Source: Cyclospora cayetanensis (Eukaryota; Apicomplexa; Conoidasida; Eucoccidiorida; Eimeriidae). Taken from it: 64,000 nt of DNA. Below are positions 1 to 12,961 of this stretch, piece by piece; positions within the stretch are counted from its first letter, which is position 1; each line of letters starts with the position of its first letter. The DNA is taken from NCBI RefSeq assembly GCF_002999335.1, contig NW_020312078.1, forward strand, positions 45,143-109,142, written 5' to 3'. The notes below the pieces were generated by a model, which was given only the letters and a program-made list of their open reading frames with translations, ran no database searches and was not told the DNA's origin. The position numbers and the translations under genes were made by a program.

Positions 1-2460
1 GAGCATCTAGTGCACAGGAACACTTCATTGCGTCTTTTCATAGCGGGCTAATAGTACTCTGCAATCAATATGACATACAAGGAGACTAAACACTTTGTTG
101 TATTCTTGTCTAATTCCGATTTGGAAAATACCAGTGTAGTACAAGTGAAGTCCGACTTAGCCTGCCACAGAGAGGCTTGTATAGCGGTAGCGAGGAATCG
201 CAAGAATAAACGAACCCTCTTTGAAAAAGAATTCTTCAGTTTAGTCTTGATAAGGGAGAAGATTAGTAGAGCGCCGGAGCGAGACCCCGTCAATGCAGGC
301 CTATGATTATGCTGGGGAATGTATAAAGGAATCCTCTTGACTCTAAAAATTTAAGGGGGTTTACAATTCAGGATTAGTGTAGAGTACAGCTCAGAAGACC
401 GCACAGGCATTGAGCAATAAGCGACGGGAATGCAGCATCGGGGCTCAACAAAGATCATTAGAAAAGCACGGTGCCTGTGAGCATTTGGGAGGGCTACGTG
501 CAACGAGCTGCCAAAGCTGAGATACAAAAGCCAACCGACTGGCCTTTGTCAGTCGCAAAATCAAGGGAAGAAAAAGTTAGGCAAGCAGAGCTTCAAGCCT
601 CGCGTGGCAATGTAAGCTTGGGGAGAGCTACATGCTGGCTAGAAGTCGAAGAGGAAAGGGCTTTCGAGGGGTCTGGCAGGGGCCTCTATGATTCGGCATC
701 TACGCTGCCGTATTCAACTGGAAATAGAGGCGATACGCATGCACCCGCCGCAAGAGGCTTATCAGCGTCCACACAAGTCTAGCCGTTCAGCCGCCAGGTC
801 GCGCGAGAGTCAATCTCAAGCCCCCACGGCTGTTGCATGTGTATCCGAATATTGTGCTGTTCCTCAGGATGCATTCCTGGTAGGCTGCATTCGGCGCCAA
901 CAAGACTCCAATGGCAAGGAAAAAGCAGAATGTCTGATGAACGTATTTACAGGGGCAGTCAAGAAATAGAATGGGGAGAAAGGTTTCGCGATTTTTTTTG
1001 AACAGAACGCAGAAAGGCAGTTGGTCGATGAGTGCAAGACTCTCGGAGCTCAGAAATACTTGCAGCGGATCATCATGCACATTTCACAGCTTGCCCAGCT
1101 CGCAGGCGTATGCGTTCAAGCACACTCGTATATGGACTGGTCAGCATACCTGATTTATCGTTCTCTAAAAGTTTCAGTAGGCTTGCTTTTCGCACCGTAC
1201 GATGCCGTCACTCGGCCACCAGGAGGTGCGCTCGTAGGGTTTCGTATCGCCCTTTTATTCCTTTCGTAGAAGCCTCCTAGCTGGTATTCATTTTAATAAA
1301 TTGCTCAGCTAATCTGCGCCACGATATTTGCTGCCTGAGCGAGCACTAGCAGGCCACGTACGTTTCCTCCGCATTGACCAAGGCTTCCCCCAATACTGGA
1401 GAGTGTTTGGATTACTTATAATTCTGAATGGCAGATTTTTTCACGCCATGTGCTTGCAGGCTGAACGCCACAACGATTCCTGTTCCAAACAGCCGTATAA
1501 ATCGACCTCGTACATGAGGGGGTCGCAAATGTCACCAGGGCACAAGTGGACTGATTAGATTTCGGTGAACGCATGTGCAATTCGGGAAGATAACGGGCCC
1601 CTGTAAAACTGCGCAGTTGTTCAGTCTGCGCAGTTTTACCCTTCGTGGTACATTGGAAACGTATAGGTAGAGACTTGTACGTGTGCCTCCTCCGAGCAGT
1701 TCACGAGGTGAACCCGGTTAGAATTTTATGATCGTTCGACACCTCGACAATTTGCATTCGACTTTCGGTGACGTTTTCAGAGGCCCATGCCTTCGTGTAG
1801 CGGTGGTACAACTGCTTTAAGTGTATGCATAGACTACCTCCCTGTTTGTCACCGAACAACATAGTCCTCTTTAGACCTCTCCTCCCGGGAGCGGTGCAAA
1901 GACTCCATCAATCTCTGGGCTGTAGAAGCTTTATTTCGAGCAGCTTCACGAGATCGCGCAGGCCCTCCAGCCCTAAGTATCACGTGGCGAGATGAGAATG
2001 GAGACAAGGTTACTGCACATGTCAGTGCCTTGTGTCGAGAGGGCTCCCCGGATCTACACTTTCGACGGGTAGAAACGGGTGGGAATGGGGTACCAGAAGA
2101 AGCTGAAATCGTGCTAGCCTCTGCTCCTGCACCCTAACGGAAAGGCGACCCTAGAGCTATGCCAACCCCTGGAGCTGTTCAGGTTGACTCACCAGCCCGT
2201 TGCGGCGTTCATAAGTCGCTCCCGGCAGCCTCCCCCCTTAAGCTACGAGAGAAACAGCGGCGAGCCCGTCTACAGATGTTCTGCCCGTCTCCTTGACGAC
2301 TGAGGTAGCAGCGTCTCCCCCGTTTAGGCCCGTAAGTCATGAAGCGTCAAACGACACATGTAAGCTGCAGGCAAGTGGACAGACACCCGAGCTATTCTGA
2401 CTGCGTGAGCTCTCTGCACCTCCTTCTAGGGAATCAATGCGCGTTAGGCGGCATCCTGAC
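1..2460. other. Region without supported gene
   Basis: Several 60-100 codon ORFs occur on both strands, but many lack an ATG start and none shows a recognisable domain, splice-consistent extension or the triplet runs typical of genes in this window. Base composition is more even than in the genic parts. The only structure I can point to is a perfect hairpin at 1603-1639, listed separately. The last part may be the 3' UTR of the minus-strand uL10 gene ending at 2461. Confidence 0.5.
1603..1639. repeat. Perfect 14-bp hairpin, 9-nt loop
   Basis: The arm GTAAAACTGCGCAG at 1603-1616 is followed by a 9-base loop and its exact reverse complement at 1626-1639. It lies in a stretch without genes. No T-run follows, so it does not look like a simple terminator. 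The function is unknown. Confidence 0.8.
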
Positions 2461-4160
2461 TCAGGAGGTCTCCCCCTCGTTCCCCTTCTGTTTCACGTGC
2501 TGCTGAAGCAAACCCCTCAGCAGCTGCTGGTGCCTCCCCTCGGCGCAGCACAGTCTCAAGATCCCGAGTAATTGCTGCTGCTTCGCCCTGAGGGAAGCCG
2601 AAAGAAGCCTTGGCGCATACTGGACGGCCGAGAGAAGACGGAACGTCGGCGTAAGGAAGGTTTCTGCGGCAGCAGCAAACACAAACACAGCGGAATACTA
2701 GCAGGGGTCGATCTTGCAACGCCACTGGGCACTGCTTCTGCTATTTGTGTCGCACGGATCCAGCGCCGGAGGGGGCCACTCTTAGCCAGCGCATAGAGAG
2801 ACGCGACTATACAGGAAGATAGACACACACACATGAATCTATAAGCACTCTTCTATCAGTCACCTCTCTGTCGTCGTGTCTGTCTGCTGCGTGTGCATGC
2901 ATGCAAAGCTAAACACGCGCATGTATCTATATATGTACATCTATATATCAATCTATGAGGGGCCTTCTTTCTAGCTGCCTCTTCCCCTTTCTAAAAGAGC
3001 ATTTTTTTGGCAAGATCGCATACCCAGGAGGCGTGCCGTAAGAGACTTGCGGTCAGGCAGTTTCGCCAGCAGCGAGACGCTTGCAGGAGGGATGATCCTG
3101 TCGGGGGTAAGAACAAGAACCTTTACTAACGGGAATGGCGTGCACGCGGCTGGGGGGGGAGCTCCTAGAGCCGCTTCGGCTGCTGCAGCTTTTGCAGCAG
3201 CTGCAGCCGTCGAAGCGGCTGCGACAGCCTCGACTCCCTTTGCAGCCTTTCCAGCCGCACGGGAGCGCGGCTGTCTGAATATCGGAAGAGCCTCAAGAGG
3301 AGGCATCCCTTCCACTGGAACCAGCGTGTACTTGTCTCCTGGTTTCCTCCTGCCGATATCCTGTGAAGCTTCTGTTGCTCGCTCTCTGTTGTCTGCAGCA
3401 GCCTCCGCAGCATGCTGGAGCAGCAGCTGCAGCGCCTCTCCAAGCCGGTTTTCCGCCGCAGCGGATGCATGCACGAAGGCATACAAGCATTCCCCCTCGA
3501 GGTGAGGCAGTAACAGCGCAGCCGACTCGGCTACACTTCTCGACGCTCCAGCCACGCGAATCGCTGCCATCGCCCTCTGCTCCGCTTCTGCCGCTGCTTC
3601 CACTGCTTCCGCGTAGTTTGCCGGCTCAGGAAGATCCATGCTGCTCAAATCCTGCGGTAGCTGCTGAGCATCGCCGTCGCATGCGCTGCCAGAGCTAGCG
3701 ACGCCACTGCCCTTCCCCCCTCCTTTCTTCTTCTTCGCTCCACTCTTGCTGCTGCTGCCCACCGCCCCACTCTTGCTGCTGCTGCCCACCGCCCCACTCT
3801 TGCTGCTGCCAGAAGGCGCAGGAGCTCCTTCTGCAGCCTCCTCCTTATCCTCTAGACTCGAAGCATCGACTCCGAACGCCTCAAGAAACTCGTCCTCACT
3901 CAGCGGAGGATCATCCCAACGACCCCACAGCCGCGCATGCATTTCTTCGTCTTCTAACACGACATCTCGCTGAGCCTTCCGTTCCTGCTGCTGCTGCTGC
4001 TCCTGTTGCAGCTGCAGAATAGCCGTGCGCATTAGCGAATTCTTGATCCTCTTTAGCAACACAAACTTGTGAAGACCACGTTGCACTAAGGCATCAAACA
4101 TGCGCTGCTTCTGACTGTTCGTTAACCCCACAGACACCTCCTTGCCGCCATCCGATGAAG

Positions 4161-4224
<64 letters not shown>

Positions 4225-5052
4225 GGTTTGAGTCCACAGTCGCACCAAAGTTAGCGACGTTTGCAGCAAGTGCTTCGTTTCGCGCAGCTTCAGAGCTTTA
4301 CCCTCCCTTGTTGTCGAACTGCCTAATTTGTTCTGCTGTTGCTGTTGCTCCTCAGCCTCTCGCGCTGCTGTACGCAGCTGCGGCAGGCGTAGCCGCTGCT
4401 GCAGGCGCTGCATATTCGCTTGCTGCTGCCTCTGCCGCAGCAACAGACGGTGCTTCCTCAATTGCTCCTTCCTATTTTGCTGCTGCTGCAGTCGCAACTT
4501 GGCCTTCTTAGCGGCGAGCTCCTCCTTGCTGCGATCCCCTAGACGATCCTTATCCTCGAGCTGCTCGTGTTGCTGCTGCTGTCGTGACTTTTTAGCCTGC
4601 CGCCGCTCCTCCTTTTGCTGTAACAGACGCTGCCTTTGCTTCTCTTGGTTCGCTCTGCGACGCTGCACTATTTCCTTCTCCTTCTTCTGCTGCTGCTGCT
4701 GCTTTTGCTGGGCTGAAAGGGCAGCCAGCCTGCTGTGGCTTATCCCGCTGCCGCTATAAAGGCTCAGTGGCAACAGAAAAGCACCGGATATCACCCACCT
4801 GCTGGTGCTTCTGTTGCTAATGCTAGAGCTGCTGCTGTACTGTTGCGGCATTCCCCCGTTGCTTGGGAGGAATGAGAAACATCCTTGGAGCAAAGGACCC
4901 CCACTGCATAAATATCCTCGCTCAGCAGATGCATCGCGGGGGGAGCACTCGCTGAAGCAGCAGACACCGCAAGAGGCAGCAGCAGCAGCTGCTGCTGCAA
5001 GAAGCAGCACGGCGGGAGGGAAACGAGGCTTACGTTTCCTGCTGCACATCAT
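2461..5052 (-). CDS. Organellar (probably apicoplast) ribosomal protein uL10
   Basis: Bacterial-type L10 anchors the L7/L12 stalk of the large ribosomal subunit. Two exons join in phase: 5052-3024 and 2663-2461, giving 743 aa against roughly 170 in bacteria. Near residue 334 a segment ending KNSLMRTAI matches the L10 'VKNtLxrrA' helix after a GLTNSQ start, equivalent to 'GLTvxQ'. Near residue 655 PPASVSLLAKLPDRKSL matches the diagnostic 'vxxLAKLPsRexL', and the second exon continues it with the expected C-terminal helix ('llaxLlgxlxaP...LkA'). The N-terminus has a basic start, a hydrophobic Ala/Leu stretch and a Cys-rich turn, like a signal peptide before an apicoplast transit peptide; a mitochondrial leader is possible. 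Poly-Gln, poly-Ser (about 20 residues) and Ala-rich inserts separate the conserved blocks. The track's longer start uses GTG; the first ATG is at 5052. Confidence 0.75.
4161..4222 (-). repeat. (CTG/CAG)n run encoding poly-Ser in uL10
   Basis: About 20 uninterrupted CTG units on the plus strand are read as AGC serine codons in the minus-strand uL10 gene. The run lies just before the conserved GLTNSQ start of the L10 fold, so the domain is entered directly from a homopolymer. Confidence 0.9.
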
Positions 5053-5861
5053 CCCTCCCAACACGACGCAGCAGCAGCAGGTGCTGCAGCAGCAGGTGCT
5101 GCAGCAGCAGGTGCTGCTGCTGCGTCAAGCTGCTGAAGGGTGACGACAGCTTGTGTCGGGGGGAGTCAAGAAGGAGGCAGCCGCTGCTTCTGCAGCAGCT
5201 CTTCCGGCAGCTGCAGAAGCAGCAGCTGCTCACTTCGACAGCGGGAATCACGCAAAATAACGCAAGTGTCCATAGACGAACAGCTGTTGTGCAACCGCTG
5301 TTCAAAGGGGCTGCAGCCGACAGGAGCGCCTCCGGCTCGGTTGCATGCGGAGGCGTTGCGGGAGCAGCAACCCATCCCACACCCTTGACAAGCGCGGAAA
5401 AACGATAAATTCTCACGGGAAAGAGCCCACTGGACCTGTTGCTGCCTCTGCGGCTGCTGCAGCAACAGCGCCTCCAGCGATGGCAGTGTTGACAGTGTTT
5501 TTCCAGCGGCAGCAAGGAAAGCGATCCGAGGCTTCTGCAGCACTTCGAAGAGCAGGAATCCCCTTCCAGCAGCAGAAACAGTAGGGCACGCAGAAGATCA
5601 GCGGCAAGACGCGCGGCGGTACGACCGCTGGTCATCGAGGGTGTCTGTACACTGCGTTCGTCGCAGGTGTGCTTCTTGCACAGCCTGCAGTGGCTCCTGC
5701 TGCTGCAGCTGCTGATGCGCCGCAGCGCGAAAAAATAGCAGAAACACGAAAAACCTCAGAAAAGAACCGAAAAACGCGCCGCAATCGTGGGTTCTGCTTT
5801 TCTGCCTCAAGACTTCTGACTGGATCACAGAGCATTAGCGACACAACAGCAGCAGCAGAGA
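5053..5861. promoter_or_regulatory. Shared 5' region of uL10 and HIRA
   Basis: The 0.8 kb lies between the start codons of two divergent genes, so it should hold both 5' UTRs and promoters. No TATA-like or other core element was recognised. Next to the uL10 start (5067-5122) a roughly 15-base unit of CAGCAG followed by GTGCTG is repeated about three times and is largely self-complementary. ORFs inside this region are Cys- or Gln-rich shadows of the triplet runs. Confidence 0.4.
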
Positions 5862-6884
5862 ATGATTGTGGAGCGACTTTTCAACGTGCATCATGGAGGG
5901 CTTCCAATATCATCTTTGGCTTTCCAGCCGCACCCCCTTTACGTTCATGCGGCGACCACACCAGGCAGCGGCAGGCGGAGCAACAGCAACAAAGGCAGCA
6001 ACAAAGGCAGCAACAAGAGCAGCAGCAGCAGCAGTGGCATAGCGGGAGCCATCCCGACGAAGCAGCGTCGCACGACGGCATCCTCGGCAAGTGGTGGAGT
6101 GCAGCAAAAACCGCCGAAAAACGCATGCGCTGCCTCCAAGCAAACGGCTGGTAACGAAGCACCTTTCAGCTCGTCTTGCAGCTCGTCTTGCAGCTGCCTT
6201 GCAGCTGCCTTCCTCTCGGGTGTCTGTTCTTCGCCTTTTCACGAGTCCGAGGCTTGTGCTTGAAAGCGCCTCCTTTGATGACGCTGTTGAGCAGCCATCA
6301 CAGGTCCTTTCGCGGTTTGTGTATGTACATGTGTATTCATATACATGCATGTTATGCATACATGAGGGGGAGGAGATGCTGTGAGGAGATTCCAGTCAGC
6401 TTGCTGCGCGTATGCGTGCCTTCAGGCCGTCGATTTTGGGAGTATGAGCGCTTAGCCACGGCAGCAGCGACGTCTGTCAAGATATGGGTTGTGCATGCGC
6501 ATCTGCCGCATGAAGTTGCTGCAGCAACCAAAAACGCCAAGCGGCAAGGTACGCCTGTTGCTTCGAATGCTGTTCCTCCTCGAAGGCTGCGTCAGGCGAA
6601 TCGCAGCAGTAAATTTCGCAGGATGTTTTGCTGTCACGTGCTGATGCTGCAGCAAGCCGGGCAGCAGCTGTAGCAGCAGCTGCCTCAGGAAATTCGCCAG
6701 CAAAGAAGGCAAAGACTGAGCCGCAACAACTGCAACAAGAGCGGCAAGAGCAAGAGCAGCAGCAAGAGCAAGAGCAGCAGCAGCAGCAGCAACAGGGAGA
6801 ACAGCGCTGTGGTGAGGTGGAGGGGAGTGTACCTCCCCCCTCCACGACTCCCTTATGTGCCATCACCACGACGAGCAACAACAA

Positions 6885-6916
<32 letters not shown>

Positions 6917-9900
6917 ACAACAGGAATAGCATGCAGGGCCCTTGCTCAGCGCTTTCTGGCGATGGTGCTGTACAGAGTGCAACTTGCAGCGGCGGCAAGA
7001 CACCTTCGGCAGCATCGGCAAAGGCGGATGCAGCAGCAAGAGCCGCAAGAGCAGCAGCAGCGTTGGAAAACTACGGTGCTGTGGAGGGTGTTAGGCCTAT
7101 AAGAAATCCTCTAACGCGTGCGACATGCGTGTGGGCAGCCTCTAATCACAAGGCAAACGTCACCGCAATCCGATGGACGTGGGATGGTAGGCTGCAATTT
7201 CCGCAGTGTATACACTGGATGCTGCAGTGTCTGCATTGGATGCTGCAATGTCTGCAGTGTATTGACTGCTGCAGTGTATGCATTGGATGCTGCAATTTCT
7301 GCAGTGTATGCATTGGATGCTGCAGTGTCTGCGTTGGATGCTGCAGTGTCTGCAGTGCATTGACTGCTGCAATGTATGCATTGGATGCTGCAATTTCCGC
7401 AGTGTATGCACTGGATGCTGCAGTGTCTGCATTGGATGCTGCAATGTCTGCATTGGATTGACTGCTGCAGTGTATGCATTGGATGCTGCAGTGTCTGCAT
7501 TGGATACTGCAATGTCTACATGGGATGCTGCAATGTCTGCAGTGTATTGACTGCTGCAATGTATGCATTGGATGCTGCAATATCTACATGGGATGCTGCA
7601 ATGTCTGCATTGTATTGACTGCTGCAATGTCTGCAGTGTATTGACTGCTGCAATGTCTGCATTGTATTGACTGCTGCCATGTCTGCATTGTATTGACTGC
7701 TGCCATGTCTGCTGCAATCTTTTCTGCTGCTTGTGTGGCTGTGGTTGGTGATGCGGATAAACAATGCCGCAGCAGTGGTGGATCGTTTTGCGCCCGTGCC
7801 CTCTGCCTTTGAAGTCAGTGCTGCTGCTCCTGTGGGGTGTCGTCGTTGCTCAGGTGAATTGCTTGGTTCTTGCGATAGCAGCGGAGAAATCCACATCTAC
7901 TCACTTGCTCACAGCGGGGGAAGAGGCAGCGGAGGCAGCAGCAAGCCAAAGGCAGCAGCAGCAAGACGCACACGCCGTGGAGCATCTCCCCCCCCTCCCC
8001 AGCAGCAGCAGCAGCAGCAGCAGCAGCAAGCTGGAAGCCTTGCGGGGAAGAGTGCTACTGCAGGAGTTTCGCCTCTGCCAGCAGCGAGTGCTGTTTCTTC
8101 TGTGTCAACGCCGCTTGCTTCCTCTCAATCTGCGTCGCAGCTCAGCAAAACGAGGGGCAGAAAGTCGACAGCGAAAGCTGCAGCAGTGGATGGCGTTTCG
8201 TCCTCAGAAACACTCGCCGGTGCTCCAACTGCAAAAAGTGCTGCTGCTGCTGCAAAAAAGAAGTCGAAGGACGTGCCGGCAGGAGCAGCCAAGAATTTCA
8301 GCTGTCTCTGCCCTTTTCTGCGTCTGTCGCATCTCCCCCCGCCAGACAGACTCCTCCTTGGGCATGAGATAGAGCAGCAGCAACTCGATTGCGATGCAGC
8401 GCTAGAGGCTACCGTTTATATGGAGAGGTGGAAGCTCGTGAAGACGCTCAAGACTCCCCAATCCTCACTCCCTCAGGTAGGTGCTGCTGCTAAAGGTGTT
8501 GGAATTGTTGGTGCTGTCGTAGTTGTTGTTACTGTTGCTGTTACTGTTGCTATTATTGTTGCTGTTGTTGTTGCTGTTGTTGTTACTGTTGCTGGTGTTG
8601 TTACTGTTGTTGCTGGTGTTGTTTCTGTTACTGTTGTTGCTGCTGTTGCTTGTGTTTGTTGTTGCTGTTGTTGCTGTTGTTGTTACTGTTGTTGCTATTG
8701 TTGCTGCTGTTGCTGCTGTTGCTTGTGTTTGTTGTTGTTTTTGTTTGCTGCTGTTTATCAGGGGGTTGTGGTGGTGTCTGGGCACCCCCCAAGCAGGCAC
8801 AGCATTCTGTAGAACGGCAGCCTCGGCAACAGGGGAGACGACATTTTGCTGTGGATATTCGTCTTTCCGTGAAGTGAGTGTGTGCTGTTTAGGTGTTTGA
8901 TTTCGCGTGGAGCTCAGACAAGCGCTTCATTGTGGCGGGAGGTGCAAGAGGCCGGTGCGTTGCTGCTGCTGCTGCTGTTTTTGTGCTTTGTTCAAAACTG
9001 CATTTTTTCGACTTTGAACTAACCGCGTGTACTGCGCATTCGATTTTCATGGAAAGGTCGTTGAATTTCGACCAGAGGAGATTCTGCGTGGAGGCGGCTT
9101 CCTGCCTGCCTCCTTTCTGCCTTGCGAACCATTGATTTGCGCTGCTCTTCCTCTCCCGCGAAGCAGCCCAAATTATTGTTGCTGCCGCTGCTGTTGCTTT
9201 CGCTTCTCTTTGCTGCTGTTGCAGGCTTACTATGCTGCATGTGGCAGACGGCGCGGCATGCTTATCCTTTGGGCTGCCAGCAACTGATGGAGGGCTCATT
9301 AAGGGGCTTTCGTGGAGAGCAGATGATGTGTTGCTCGTTGCACAGGTGGCGTGCTGCTGCTGCTGCTTCTGTTGCCGTTGCTGTATATTCTTTAGGATCG
9401 TCATGCATATATATATATATGTGAATATATATGTATGTATATGTATGCACGTGGCTGCATGCACATGCACACACGTGTTTGCATGCGCCCATCGGTAGCT
9501 AGTGGGGTGTATGGACACACCCGTGCACCTCTGCTTTGGGGCTGATAATTTCTTCTCGTGTCGAAATAAGGCGAGCATTTAAGCTGCATGCATGCGCTGG
9601 CAGAGGCGCTGCTTGCGCTGCGTGGCTTCCCCCAAGCGAGTATTGCCGTTTTGTGCGTGATGCGAGAGTGCTGCGTCAGACAAGCAGCAAGAAGCTCTAC
9701 ATGTGGCGATGTGAGCCGCCTGCTGCTGGGGAAACCTCGTGGATTGTCGAAGAGGCGATGCATCACGAGGTAAAAGCGCGCATGGAATGCAACGTTTTTG
9801 CTGCGTTGCATGCCGGCTGCTTTAGGCACGGGGATAACACGCGCTTCCGATGGGAGAGGGCTTCTTGCCTTATCGTGCTCGTGGTGTCGATGCATGCATG

Positions 9901-12082
9901 GATGTATTGTGGATGTATATCTACATCTACATGTACATATACATATATATATATATTGACATGTGTAGCTGTGCACCTAAAGCATACATATATGTATATA
10001 GATGCATGTATACATGTGCTTTTACGTGTAAATGCTATGTGTAGATGTCTATAGATGTACATGTGTGTCTCTGTGTGTGTGTATGTATGCGTGTACATGT
10101 AGGAGTAAAAATGTGTATATATATGTGTGTAGATGTGCGTGTGTGTCTGCGTGCCTTGTGCGTTGCATCAACCATGCGTTTGTTTTGTGAGCGCTTTTTT
10201 GATGCGGAGTGCCTTGCGTCTTGCCCTGTCATACTGCGTTTTTAGTCTTTAGAGGATCTGCGTGCTGCTTTGTGCATGCAAACTTCGTGCATGCACTCTT
10301 CTGTGCTGCTGCTGCTGCGTTAGGCTATCCTGCGTGAAGGTCCCACAGACTCTCCAGTCTTGCGCATTCCTTCGTTTTGCGTTTCTGACTGCTTACTGGC
10401 AGTTTCTCACGCACAAAGGAATGACGAGGCTGTGGGTAGGTGGCTTTTTTCGGGGGAAGAAGGGGGGTGTGGTGATGATGGTGGTGCAAAAAGACTCCCT
10501 GCGTAAACGCGGTGGCTCTGCCGCAAGTAGATGGGAGGGAAGGGGGGAGAGTCGAGCACGAGGAAAGAAGACTCACGCAAGCAAAAGTCACCACTCCCTC
10601 GCGAGGCTTCTCTTCGCTTCTCACCTGTGTCTGCTGCTCGTAAACTCAAGAATCAAGGCGCATTCGACATGGCTCCTCCTCCTCCGCTGGCTTCGCATAA
10701 TGCCTTTTTCTTCAGGCTGCGCCTTCGCCGTCGATGAAAAGGGCTTCAAAGAGCCAAAGGCACCCCTTCTTTTCTACGGGCATCAGGCACCTGTTAAATG
10801 TGTGGTATGCGCATTTCTTTCTTGACAAATACAGCAGTGCTGCATGCAAGCTGTATAGGGAGCTCGATGCATGGTGGCAGCAGCGTAGCCTGTCTGTTTC
10901 CCTCTCTTTTTCTCTCTCTTTTTCTCTCTCTTTCTGTCTCTCTCTTTCTCTTCCGAAGGATGCGTGTTACACACCTCTTCGAAACATCTGCATGTTGCTC
11001 CGTGCATGCATTGCTGCCAGGATACGTAGGGAGGGTGCTATCTTGCTGCATCGTTTTGGCGTACACCGCGTTTGGTGGTGTATGTGTGCGCCCCCCTCTG
11101 TGCAGAGCTTCGGCGATGGCATGTTTATTTCATCAAAGAAGGGGAAACGCACTGAACGCCACGTCATGTACTGTCAAGGTAGGTGCAGCAGCAGCATTCT
11201 GCAGCAGCAGCAGCTGGGAGGGTCGTTACTTTGCGAATCTTCGTGCAGGAGGAGAGGGAGGGGGTGTGTGCAGGGCGGAGACGTGTGTCTGTTTTTCTTG
11301 TGCAGCAAGCGAGGACGGAACGATTTCCATTTGGCGAGTGCCTCTTGCAGACAGCAGTCGCGCTGCATGCACTGCGGCTAGCAGCAACACTGGCAGCCCT
11401 ATTAAAGCCAAATCTTCTTCGGCTTCCTCTTCGCAACAGCATCAACAGCAGCACCAGCAGCAGCAGCAACAACTGCAGCAGGGAGAGCAACAACAGGCGC
11501 AGTGCATTGCTGTGGTGACGAACCTTCTTGACGAAGGCACAACTGTTCAGAGCTTCTCGTGGTAAAGCTACGGCTGTAATTCCCCTACAGAAGCCTCCAA
11601 GCCTGCTGGAGGTGTTGCTTTTGATGCTGTTGATGCTGCTCGCGTGTGTATGTGTGGATAGGTATGTGTATAGGGATGCGTGTGTGTGGATGTGTGAATA
11701 GGTTTGTGTATGTGTATAGGGATGCACATGTATATGTATAGGGGCACACGTGTATGTGTATAGGGATGCATGTGTATGTGTATAGGGGTACACATGTATG
11801 TGTATAGGGATGCATGTGTATGTGTATAGGAATACACGTGTATGTGTATAGGGATGCATGTGTATGTGTATAGGCATGCATGTGTATGTGTATAGGAATG
11901 CACGTTTATGTGTATAGGCATGCATGTGTATGTGTATAGGCATGCATGTGTATGTGTATAGGGATGCACGTGTATGTCTATAGGGATGCATGTGTATGTG
12001 TATAGGTATGTGTACTTGTGTGTATCTGTATGCACGTGAGGGTGTATAGGTATGTGTACTTGTGTGTATTTGTATGCATGTG

Positions 12083-12113
<31 letters not shown>

Positions 12114-12249
12114 GCATAGGTGTATATATACGTGTACATATACATATATATATATGTATGTGTATAGATATGCATATGTGTGCATGTGTATGCGTGAACG
12201 TAGTATGTGTGTATGAGTGCATGTATCCCTGTTGCCTTGTGGAATGTTT

Positions 12250-12280
<31 letters not shown>

Positions 12281-12922
12281 TCGAGGCTGGCGCAAGAATT
12301 TTGATTTGAGAGAACATTAATTTGTTTTTTACGCTGCAGGAGCCGCGGCGGGTTATGGTTGGCTGTCGCTTGCAGTGGAGGTTCTGTAGCGTTGTTGCGC
12401 TTCAGCATGGAGGAGATAGGGAGCAGCGATTGCGTGTGCAACAGCAGCTTCGATTACCATGCAGCAGCAGCAGCCGCTGCTGCCCGTGAGGCTGCTGGCG
12501 CTTCCAGCAGCTCTGCTCGATCGCAAATCTTCATACCAGCTGAGCCAGGAACAGAAATCGCTGCAGCAACAGCAGTATCTGTTGGAAGTCGATCGTCGTG
12601 TCGCTGCAGCTGTTGCTGCTGCTTCTTGCACTCTGCGCTGCAGCTGCGGAAGCTCTCGCCACAGCCAAGCGTTCCCCTCAAGAGTTTGTCAGCGGCTTCG
12701 GGGGGAGAAAGTCAGGGGAAAGAGGCAACGCTCGCTAGTGTGCAGATTCCAACTGCCGCTGCGACGTCTGTACCGCTCAGGCTGCTGCAGCAAGAAACGG
12801 TGACGCAGAGTGGCGTCCGTCGGATTAAGCCCGTTTTGCTCTCTCGCTTAGACGGTTCTCCACTGCGGGAGCCACGGCTTGCAGCAGCAGTCAATGACTC
12901 AGCAGCAGCACCAGCTGCAGCT

Positions 12923-12961
<39 letters not shown>

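Noticed and set aside
5669..6154. Gln-rich ORF overlapping the HIRA start
   Set aside because: It is a shadow of CAG triplets; the frame starting at 5862 carries the conserved HIRA N-terminus.
7160..7717. Cys-rich minus-strand ORF of 185 codons in HIRA
   Set aside because: It is entirely the 21-bp minisatellite and has no start context or domain.
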